From Candidatus Vogelbacteria bacterium (GTDB taxonomy: Bacteria > Patescibacteriota > Minisyncoccia > Phycocordibacterales > XYD1-FULL-46-19), in the NCBI GenBank assembly GCA_011049365.1, contig DSBD01000014.1, forward strand, positions 1 to 10,673: a stretch of DNA of 10,673 nucleotides, written 5' to 3'. The position numbers were made by a program, and so were the translations under genes. Every line of letters starts with the position of its first letter. Positions within the stretch are counted from its first letter, which is position 1. The notes under the pieces were generated by a model, which was not told where the DNA came from, searched no databases, and worked only from the letters and a program-made list of their open reading frames with translations. Positions 1 to 5,395 of this stretch are shown here, one piece after another.

Positions 1-1656
1 AATAAACAACAAAGCACCATCTTTGGTTGAGTCAGTAGAATCTCTTCGTTCTACTGCTAATACCGGGTCAGAGCTGTTACTAAATATGTGGAGGTTTCTT
101 GCTGGTGAACTTGTTCCAATACCGACACGGCCTTGTAAGAAATTAGCGCCACCGAAAGAATTTAATTCTCCAACAAGCCTAGTTCTTCCAACAACATGAA
201 ATCTCTCTTGAGGATCTACGGTACCAATACCAATGTTTCCAATCTTAGTATTATCCGATACTCTATAGTTGATAGTCATAAAAGGATTAAGGTTCCCTAA
301 ATACATATCAGGTTTATCAAAATTTCCTTGGTCTTGAAAATGTCTAAATCCTTGCCCTAACTTAATCTTACCATCGTCGGCAGATATATACCCAGCATAA
401 GGCTCATTTTTCTGGTCAAAAAAAGCAAGCGAACCTATTCCAGGAAAAAATTGTTCCTCAGCTGATGTTTGCCGAACAAATACTTCATAATATTTAGCCC
501 GAGGACCTTGGTCCTCATACCAATCATAACAGAAAACTTCATTATCCCTTTCTCCCCTTGGTTTCATACTTGCGAAACTTGTATAGGGTGTATATCCTTC
601 ATCGTAGATAGTTATTTCTTTTGGTAATCCATAATCAATATACGTCTCTATTAAATCATCATATTGAGGATCATTATCATTACCTATGAGTGTACAATTT
701 CCAACTGTCGACAAACCCTCGTCATTATTTTGCTCAATATCAAACGGACATCTATATGTTGAATCATTGGCATTTGTGTAGGTTCCTACTGATTCTCTAG
801 ATATATGTTCTGCTAACAACTGGTAATAATATGTTTTTGTAATTTTGTCACTAGTCACAGCTTTATTCGTCAACCAGATATCACCATCATAAACTGTCAA
901 TTTACCTATGCCTCCATATATTGACTGAATGGGATTTCTTGCACCAGTATCTCCAACAACCACACCGCCTTCATCATAATAAATATGAGGTGATTCTGAT
1001 GAAACTTTCTTCCAAAATCCTAGTAAATAATCTTCAAAATAAAAATTATCGTTGACAGTTAAGTTGTCAACAATGATATCGTCCGCCCTTAAACCTTTGG
1101 CCTTTATCCATTCAGTTACATGAAGCAGAACATCACCAACCTTATTTCCGTCTGCGTCATTAATTTGAGTATCGGGACTAGTTGTTCCGATACCAACCCG
1201 ACCACTGCTTAATATTGTCATCCTAGGAACTTCAAGATATCCTGAAGTCAAGGCTGAAAATTGAGCTATGGTGCTGGTAGTATTACTCCAACCAGCCTGA
1301 ACTATTAAACCTCCTTTTCTGCCATTATTTCCACCAACTGCTCCATAAGTGGCAATGGAAACAGCATAATCGTTATAATTAGGAAACTTTGTAGTATTTT
1401 CTCTAATCTTTAATACACTTCCAGTATAAGTTCCATTAATAAAAACATCTAGGGTTCTAGTAATCAAACCAAGAGCTTTTAAAACTCCATTTTTCTCTTG
1501 ATATTCATCGCCCGTATGAATCGGTGGAGATGGGTTGCCCTCCGGCGGAGTTCCTGGTGCCGGTGTCCAATTTGCTTGTCCTATTACTGGCCCGACAAGG
1601 GCAACTAAAGTGAATATCGCTAGGGCTGATAATGAGATTCTTTTAGTGATGGACAT
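1..1656 (-). CDS. Partial large secreted protein with GIGT-SP (phage-fibre-like) motifs; C-terminus off window
   Basis: The frame is open from ATG (1654-1656) to the left edge, giving 552 codons with no stop, so the gene is truncated by the window. Residues 1-28 form a signal peptide: K5/R6, a hydrophobic stretch to V24, and a G-Q-A cleavage site after A28. The mature protein starts with a Pro-rich segment (about 30-50, PPEGNPSPP). The motif GIGT-x-x-P occurs three times: VGIGTTSP at 154-161, IGIGTVDP at 475-482 followed by RFHV, and VGIGTSSP at 511-518 followed by NLHI. Such motifs are typical of bacterial surface and phage tail-fibre proteins that often end in a peptidase S74-type chaperone domain, but that end is not visible here. 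The protein is rich in Asn, Thr, Gly and Tyr and is probably exported and surface-exposed. It lies 47 nt downstream of the 116-residue membrane protein gene and is probably co-transcribed with it. Its exact function is unknown to me. Confidence 0.85.
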   Translation of the reverse strand, partial: MSITKRISLSALAIFTLVALVGPVIGQANWTPAPGTPPEGNPSPPIHTGDEYQEKNGVLKALGLITRTLDVFINGTYTGSVLKIRENTTKFPNYNDYAVSIATYGAVGGNNGRKGGLIVQAGWSNTTSTIAQFSALTSGYLEVPRMTILSSGRVGIGTTSPDTQINDADGNKVGDVLLHVTEWIKAKGLRADDIIVDNLTVNDNFYFEDYLLGFWKKVSSESPHIYYDEGGVVVGDTGARNPIQSIYGGIGKLTVYDGDIWLTNKAVTSDKITKTYYYQLLAEHISRESVGTYTNANDSTYRCPFDIEQNNDEGLSTVGNCTLIGNDNDPQYDDLIETYIDYGLPKEITIYDEGYTPYTSFASMKPRGERDNEVFCYDWYEDQGPRAKYYEVFVRQTSAEEQFFPGIGSLAFFDQKNEPYAGYISADDGKIKLGQGFRHFQDQGNFDKPDMYLGNLNPFMTINYRVSDNTKIGNIGIGTVDPQERFHVVGRTRLVGELNSFGGANFLQGRVGIGTSSPARNLHIFSNSSDPVLAVERRDSTDSTKDGALLFI

Positions 1657-1703
1657 AAGCTTTTTTAAATATTAAATATTAAATTTTTTGATAATAAAAT
1701 AAA

Positions 1704-2054
1704 TTAACGACTCATTTCTCTTTCTAAATAAGCTATTTCGGCGTCGGTTAATGGCTGAGTTTCAACTCCACGAGCCATTTCTCTTTCTAAATAAGCTATT
1801 TCGGCTTCAGTTAGTGGACGAGCTTCAATCCCGCGAGCCATTTCTCGTTCTAAATATTCTAATTCGGCTCGAGTTAGACCACCTGTTATTACATCTTCCT
1901 CTTCAGGTCTTGGGGACACCTCTACTCCAGAACGAAAGGCCAGAACTAGGGCTAGTAATAAAATAATGACGATTATTGCGATGATGATTATAGCCGGTTG
2001 TTTGAAATTAATATTTTGTTTTTGGTCACCGACTACTTGATTTTGTTCATCCAT
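1704..2054 (-). CDS. Small single-pass membrane protein with 21-residue tandem repeats
   Basis: This 116-residue protein is of no family I can name. Residues 1-19 are polar and rich in Gln and Asn. Residues 20-40 are a strong transmembrane segment of Ile, Val, Leu and Ala. Residues 47-54 are Pro/Glu-rich. From residue 60 a 21-residue unit repeats almost 2.7 times (60-80, 81-101, 102-116), with consensus LTxAEIxYLEREMARGxExxP. The repeats are predicted amphipathic helices. They would lie outside if the N-terminus is cytoplasmic, but topology is inferred only. There is no cleavable signal peptide. A promoter lies 48 nt upstream and the large secreted protein gene follows by 47 nt, which suggests a shared envelope role. 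The layout (polar head, TM, acidic repeat tail) resembles the 118-residue protein at 4912, without clear sequence homology. Confidence 0.8.
   Translation of the reverse strand: MDEQNQVVGDQKQNINFKQPAIIIIAIIVIILLLALVLAFRSGVEVSPRPEEEDVITGGLTRAELEYLEREMARGIEARPLTEAEIAYLEREMARGVETQPLTDAEIAYLEREMSR
1713..1877. repeat. 63-bp in-frame tandem repeat (about 2.7 units)
   Basis: The 3' part of the small membrane protein gene is built of 63-bp units. A 30-bp block at 1713-1742 is repeated exactly at 1776-1805, including third codon positions, which indicates recent duplication. A third, more diverged unit follows at about 1839-1877. The unit length is a multiple of three, so gain or loss of units keeps the frame. 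Confidence 0.85.
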
Positions 2055-2101
2055 AAAAAATATATTAAAAGTTATTAAAAGTTAAAATACAAACCGAGTA
2101 T

Positions 2102-2130
2102 ATTTTACCACTTAAAAAAGTCTAGGACAA
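2102..2130 (-). promoter_or_regulatory. Promoter for the small membrane protein / secreted protein unit
   Basis: Reading the minus strand, TTGTCC (2125-2130) is followed by a 17-nt spacer and TAAAAT (2102-2107). Transcription would start near 2095, about 40 nt before the ATG at 2054. No other promoter-like sequence was seen in the 47 nt between the two leftward genes. Confidence 0.5.
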
Positions 2131-2162
2131 TGTTAAGAGATTAAAAATGTTGATAACTCTCC

Positions 2163-2168
2163 TATAAT
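2163..2168 (+). promoter_or_regulatory. Possible -10 element upstream of the hicBA remnant
   Basis: A perfect TATAAT lies about 100 nt before the hicB start, but no good -35 is found at 16-18 nt. This may be a relict promoter for the toxin-antitoxin remnant. The evidence is weak. Confidence 0.25.
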
Positions 2169-2205
2169 ATTTTGGAATTAAAAAACTCAAAAGGCAGATA
2201 TATTA

Positions 2206-2226
2206 CCTCGGGACAAAGCCCCGAGG
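2206..2226. repeat. GC-rich hairpin, copy 1 (CCTCGGG stem)
   Basis: CCTCGGG (2206-2212) pairs with CCCGAGG (2220-2226) around a 7-nt loop. It stands out from AT-rich flanks. With its edges (2201-2228) it closely matches, in inverted orientation, the hairpin at 6461-6487, apart from the loop. It has no T-run, so it is not a canonical terminator. It lies in the presumed leader of the hicBA remnant. Confidence 0.65.
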
Positions 2227-2269
2227 GCTATATTGATTTCTTTATACTTTTTACTACAATGATATTTAT

Positions 2270-2495
2270 ATGAAAACAATTGCCCAATTTAGGATATATA
2301 AAGAAGAAAATTCTTATGTTGCCGAACGAAGGAATTGATTTATCTATTGTCACCCAAGCGGATAACTTAGATCAGTTAGTAAAAAATATTGAAGAAGTAG
2401 TCTCTCTTTATTTTAAAGGCGAAAATGTAACAGATTTTGATTATTCTCGCCAGCCATCTATCTTAGTTAATTACGAATTACCCCAGCATGCCTAA
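2270..2495 (+). pseudogene. hicB: Frameshifted HicB-family antitoxin
   Basis: HicB antitoxins of this short type read roughly K-E-x-x-x-Y-V-A-E ... I-V-T-Q-x-x-x-L-x-x-x-x-x-N-I-x-E-x-x-x-L-Y. Here ATG at 2270 opens MKTIAQFRIYKEENSYVAE, then stops at TGA after three more codons. The rest of the domain (EGIDLSIVTQADNLDQLVKN and IEEVVSLYF) continues in another frame from about 2328 to the TAA at 2493-2495. An indel near 2315-2328 therefore broke the gene. A TTG-started 71-residue reading from 2280 gives a non-HicB N-terminus and is probably not real. The 3' end overlaps the start of the hicA remnant by 8 nt, the usual tight coupling of a toxin-antitoxin pair. A sequencing or assembly error cannot be excluded. 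Confidence 0.75.
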
Positions 2496-2730
2496 ATTGA
2501 GACCGTTAGATTCTAAGAAAATTGTAAAAATTCTTGAATCTTTTAGTTTTGAAATGATCCCCTAAAAAGGCAGTCATGCAAAATTAGTCAGAAAAGCAAG
2601 TTTTCATAAGCAAGTTTTAGTTATTCCTCATCATCAAACATTAAAAAGAGGGACGATAAAAGCTATCTTTAATCAAGCAAGTAGATTTATTTCAAGCCAA
2701 GAATTAGAAAAATATTTTTATAGTAAATAA
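2488..2730 (+). pseudogene. hicA: HicA-family mRNA interferase toxin with internal stop codon
   Basis: HicA toxins are small double-stranded-RNA-binding-fold ribonucleases that cleave mRNA and are neutralised by HicB. From ATG 2488 the frame reads MPKLRPLDSKKIVKILESF, SFEMIP, then TAA (2563-2565) at codon 26. It goes on in frame with KGSHAKLVRK, VLVIPHHQTLKRGTIKAIFN and QASRFISSQELEKYF to a natural TAA at 2728-2730. The catalytic-type G-S-H motif (codons 28-30) lies after the stop. In relatives this position is usually Gln (QKGSH), so a single CAA-to-TAA change explains the lesion. Total length of 80 codons fits the family. It is very probably inactive unless the stop is read through. The toxin's loss would remove the need for the antitoxin, which is also broken. 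Confidence 0.8.
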
Positions 2731-2768
2731 TACTTCAATTATGTTAAAGACCGACACTCCCGCCAAGT

Positions 2769-2797
2769 TTGACAATTGTTTTGATTAAAGATATTAT
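2769..2797 (+). promoter_or_regulatory. Strong sigma-70-type promoter for nusA
   Basis: TTGACA (2769-2774, full consensus), a 17-nt spacer, then TATTAT (2792-2797, one mismatch). The start of transcription would be near 2804, giving a leader of about 60 nt before nusA. It is one of the two best promoter matches in the window. Confidence 0.65.
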
Positions 2798-2811
2798 TAG
2801 AAAAGTTAGGC

Positions 2812-2844
2812 AATCCCGTTCCGAGAGGAAGTTGGGATTTTTTT
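2812..2844 (+). terminator. Intrinsic terminator/attenuator in the nusA leader
   Basis: AATCCC (2812-2817) pairs with GGGATT (2834-2839), and TTCC (2819-2822) with GGAA (2827-2830) around GAGA. One unpaired G lies on the 5' side and three nt (GTT) on the 3' side. Seven T follow or overlap the stem end (2838-2844). It starts about 8 nt after the predicted start of transcription and ends 20 nt before the nusA ATG. It could stop read-through from upstream, or act as an attenuator of nusA itself. Confidence 0.6.
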
Positions 2845-2864
2845 AAGATTTAAGCTAATAATTT

Positions 2865-4145
2865 ATGATTGATTTAAAAACTTTAAAATCAGCCCTGGAA
2901 CAATTAGAAGAAGAACGTGATATTCCTAGAGAAAAAATAATCCAAGCTATTGAGGACGCTATTACGGCTGCCTATAAAAAGGATTATGGTAAAAAGGGTC
3001 AGATTATTAGGGCTCATTTTGACTTAGATAGCGGTAAAACTGATTTTGTGCAAGTTAAAATAGCAGTGGATGAATCTCTGGTTAGAATGGATAAAGAAGA
3101 AGAGGTAGCTGAAGATGACGAAAGGCCGCTTTTCAATCCAGAGCACCATATTACTTTAGAAGATGCCCGCAGAATCAAAAAAGATGTCCAATTGAATGAA
3201 GAAGTGATTTTTCCTTTAGATACCAAAGAAGATTATGGTCGTATTGCTGCCCAAACTGCTAAACAAGTTATTATTCAAAGAATTAGAGAGGCTGAAAAAA
3301 TATCTGTTTTGGAAGAATATAGGGAAAGAGAGGGAGAAATTATTAGTGGTAAAGTTCAAAAAATAGACCGCGGTAATGTCTATATAGACCTTGGACGAAC
3401 TGTCGGTTTTCTGCCTTACGACGAACAAATACCCGGAGAATTCTATCGCCAAGGTGAAAGAATCAGAGCCTATCTCTATTTAGTAGAAGAAACCCCACGT
3501 GGAATTAATTTAAAATTATCACGAGCTCATCCCGAATTTGTTAAAAAACTCTTTGAAGCTGAAGCGCCGGAAATTAAAAATGGTGTAGTAGAGATTAGAG
3601 CCATTGCTCGTGAGGCTGGCAGTAGAACCAAAATCGCTGTTTTATCACATGATTCCAGTATTGACCCAGTTGGTTCTTGTGTTGGTGGCCGAGGAGCTAG
3701 AGTAGCTACAGTTATTTCAGAATTGGGTGGAGAAAAAATTGATATTATAGAATGGTCAGATTCAATAGAAGAATTTATCACTAATGCTTTAAGTCCGGCT
3801 AAGATTAGCAGTTTAGAAATAGATAAGGAAAATAGAGAGGTTAAGGTTTCGGTTTCCGCTGACCAGTTTTCTTTAGCTGTTGGCAAAGGTGGACAAAATG
3901 TTCGCTTGGCGGCTAAATTGACAGGGTTTAGAATAGATATTATTCCACCGGCTGACTTGCCACCATCTGATAAGGAATTATTAGCTAAAGACAAAAACTT
4001 AGGAATATCAGAAATAATTGAAGAGAGAGATGAAGTAAAAGCTGATGAACAAGAAGGTGCTGATGAAAACCTAGAACAAGTTGACGACAAAGAAGAAGAG
4101 CTTGAAGATGAAGCTAAAAAAGAAGATAATGAAATAGCAAATTAA
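2865..4145 (+). CDS. nusA: Transcription termination/antitermination factor NusA
   Basis: NusA binds RNA polymerase near the RNA exit channel and modulates pausing and hairpin-dependent termination. This 426-residue protein has the standard core: polymerase-binding N-terminal domain (about 1-130), S1 domain (about 157-222, starting GEIISGKVQKIDRGNVYIDL), KH1 (about 230-300, with DPVGSCVGGRGARV and ELGGEKIDIIEW), and KH2 with the GKGGQN loop at 340-345 followed by VRLAAKLTGFRIDI. After residue 360 there is only a strongly acidic, low-complexity tail of about 65 residues. This recalls the acidic C-terminal region of some other NusA proteins but lacks recognisable AR repeat domains. The ATG at 2865 gives the normal MxxLxxALxQLxEE start. 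No Shine-Dalgarno is visible. ppa follows after 19 nt and is probably co-transcribed. rimP and infB, the common partners of nusA, are not adjacent. Confidence 0.97.
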   Translation: MIDLKTLKSALEQLEEERDIPREKIIQAIEDAITAAYKKDYGKKGQIIRAHFDLDSGKTDFVQVKIAVDESLVRMDKEEEVAEDDERPLFNPEHHITLEDARRIKKDVQLNEEVIFPLDTKEDYGRIAAQTAKQVIIQRIREAEKISVLEEYREREGEIISGKVQKIDRGNVYIDLGRTVGFLPYDEQIPGEFYRQGERIRAYLYLVEETPRGINLKLSRAHPEFVKKLFEAEAPEIKNGVVEIRAIAREAGSRTKIAVLSHDSSIDPVGSCVGGRGARVATVISELGGEKIDIIEWSDSIEEFITNALSPAKISSLEIDKENREVKVSVSADQFSLAVGKGGQNVRLAAKLTGFRIDIIPPADLPPSDKELLAKDKNLGISEIIEERDEVKADEQEGADENLEQVDDKEEELEDEAKKEDNEIAN

Positions 4146-4164
4146 TAGCTTAAATAATAAAAAT

Positions 4165-4695
4165 ATGAATTTATGGCACGATGTCCCTTATGGGGAAAAC
4201 GAAAAACTCAAAACAATTATAGAAATACCTAAATTATCAAGAGTTAAGTATGAATTGGACAAAGAAACCGGTCTGATTATTATGGACCGAGTTCTTTATT
4301 CACCAATGCATTATCCATTCAATTATGGTTTTGTCCCGCAAACTCTCTGGGATGATGGTGACCCTTTGGATATTATGGTTTTATCACATGAAGCACTTTT
4401 GCCGGGCGTTTTAGTGGAGAGTCGACCTATTGGCCTTTTACCGATGATTGATGATGGTGAAGGTGATTCTAAAATATTAGCTGTGCCGGTCAAAGACCCA
4501 CGCTTTAAGGAAATTGTAGATATTAAAGATGTAGATGAACATATTTTGGCTGAAATTAAGCACTTTTTCAGTGTTTATAAAGATTTACAGAAGAAGAAAG
4601 TGGTAGTGAAAGATTGGCAAGGTAAAGATAAAGCTTTGGAGGCCATTAAACATTCACTAGAACTTTATCAAGAAAAATATAGTTCCACTAAATAA
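4165..4695 (+). CDS. ppa: Inorganic pyrophosphatase, family I
   Basis: This soluble cytoplasmic enzyme hydrolyses pyrophosphate to two phosphates and so drives nucleic acid and aminoacyl-tRNA synthesis forward. Its 176 residues match the bacterial family length. All active-site residues of the E. coli enzyme have a counterpart at offset -1 or -3: K28 and E30, R42, Y54, the signature D64-G-D66-P-L-D69, D96, D101, K103, and Y138-K139. The enzyme should be active and Mg-dependent. The gene starts 19 nt after nusA, without a promoter or terminator between them, so the two probably form an operon. No clear terminator follows. The next 216 nt contain the promoter and leader of the following gene. 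Confidence 0.97.
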   Translation: MNLWHDVPYGENEKLKTIIEIPKLSRVKYELDKETGLIIMDRVLYSPMHYPFNYGFVPQTLWDDGDPLDIMVLSHEALLPGVLVESRPIGLLPMIDDGEGDSKILAVPVKDPRFKEIVDIKDVDEHILAEIKHFFSVYKDLQKKKVVVKDWQGKDKALEAIKHSLELYQEKYSSTK

Positions 4696-4764
4696 TTTTA
4701 AGAGTTAGAAAATAAGAACAAGAATTCCTTTTAAGCACTTTCGTTTCTATTTATCCCCAGTTAT

Positions 4765-4794
4765 TTGCTTGTTTAGTTATAAAAATGATATGAT
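4765..4794 (+). promoter_or_regulatory. Possible promoter for the acidic membrane protein
   Basis: TTGCTT (4765-4770), an 18-nt spacer, then TATGAT (4789-4794). This would give a leader of about 110 nt that contains the long hairpin at 4833-4877. Confidence 0.4.
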
Positions 4795-4832
4795 AAAGAA
4801 AATAGTTGGAATCTATTTTATTTAATAGTTTT

Positions 4833-4877
4833 ATCTTGTTTTGATGTGTAATAGTCGCAAAAGCATCAAAATAAGAT
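4833..4877 (+). promoter_or_regulatory. Long leader hairpin upstream of the acidic membrane protein
   Basis: ATCTTGTTTTGATG (4833-4846) pairs with CATCAAAATAAGAT (4864-4877): 14 pairs including one G-U, closed by a further U-G, around a 15-nt loop. It has no T-run after it, and the ATG lies 34 nt downstream. It is therefore better read as a 5'-UTR structure (mRNA stability, translation control or protein binding) than as a terminator. Confidence 0.55.
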
Positions 4878-4911
4878 CTTATAAGTAATATTTATAAATA
4901 ATAAAAATTCT

Positions 4912-5268
4912 ATGGAAAACGAAAACAATATGCCCGCTGAGAACAACAACCAAGAACCAGAGACCAAAGGGCCGATCATTGGTATTGTTATTATCGTTAT
5001 AATCTTAGCTTTGGCTGGGATTTATGTCTTCTCTACTCGCGTTGCCTCACAACCAGAACCAGAGTCTGTTGATACGGACAAAGAGTACTGGGAGCCAGAA
5101 GGAGTCGCTGACGATGAAGAGATGATGGACGAAGAGTACTGGGAGCCGGAAATGTTTGAGGAAGAATACTGGGAAGAAGATTTATGGGTGCCAGAACCAA
5201 TAGATGAAGAAGTGATGGAGGATTTAGATGAAGAGATTATGGACGAAGAAGTAGTAGAAGAGGAATAG
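4912..5268 (+). CDS. Small, extremely acidic single-pass membrane protein with EYWEPE repeats
   Basis: This 118-residue protein is of no family I recognise. Residues 1-19 are polar and Asn-rich. Residues 21-40 are a hydrophobic helix (IIGIVIIVIILALAGIYVF). Then SQPEPE leads to a tail of about 65 residues dominated by Glu and Asp, ending in VVEEE. The tail contains EYWEPE at 58-63 and 75-80, and EYWEED at 85-90. The two EYWEPE copies share the 14 bases GAGTACTGGGAGCC (5083-5096, 5134-5147), 51 nt apart, so they arose by duplication. The tail could bind cations or basic surfaces if displayed outside. That is inference. The gene has its own promoter-like leader and terminator, so it appears to be monocistronic. 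Its architecture parallels the 116-residue protein at 1704-2054. Confidence 0.8.
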   Translation: MENENNMPAENNNQEPETKGPIIGIVIIVIILALAGIYVFSTRVASQPEPESVDTDKEYWEPEGVADDEEMMDEEYWEPEMFEEEYWEEDLWVPEPIDEEVMEDLDEEIMDEEVVEEE

Positions 5269-5290
5269 AGATAAGTCTTAATAGACTTCA

Positions 5291-5327
5291 CAAAAACCTG
5301 CCTCAGTCGAGAGCAGGTTTTTGTTTT
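5291..5327 (+). terminator. Intrinsic terminator after the acidic membrane protein
   Basis: An 11-bp perfect stem, CAAAAACCTGC (5291-5301) with GCAGGTTTTTG (5313-5323), an 11-nt loop, and TTTT after it. The stem begins 23 nt after the stop codon. It is a strong terminator for the 118-residue gene. Confidence 0.9.
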
Positions 5328-5357
5328 ACCTTTAATCATCATCGGAATTTAAAAAAT

Positions 5358-5386
5358 TTGCCAAAATTGCCCTTAGCTGTTATCCT
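5358..5386 (+). promoter_or_regulatory. Possible promoter of tig (would give a nearly leaderless mRNA)
   Basis: TTGCCA (5358-5363), a 17-nt spacer, then TATCCT (5381-5386). The start would fall near 5393, two to three nt before the ATG at 5396. It lies between the upstream terminator and tig, the only 70 nt where a tig promoter could be. The -10 match is moderate. Confidence 0.35.
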
Positions 5387-5395
5387 AACAAGGCA

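Noticed and set aside
2280..2495. Open frame of 71 codons starting with TTG
   Set aside because: It starts inside the hicB remnant after a TTG and has a non-HicB N-terminus. The true N-terminus is in another frame from 2270, so this is the 3' part of a frameshifted gene.
2563..2565. TAA in hicA as a recoded sense codon
   Set aside because: All intact genes here use TAA as the true stop (nusA, ppa, tig and others), so reassignment is not supported.
3527..4090. 187-codon minus-strand open frame opposite nusA
   Set aside because: It is a shadow of nusA with Ser/Leu-rich low complexity. The nusA frame on the other strand is certain.
5022..5342. 106-codon minus-strand open frame, Ser-rich
   Set aside because: It is antisense to the Glu/Asp-rich codons of the acidic membrane protein and includes the terminator. 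It is a compositional artefact.
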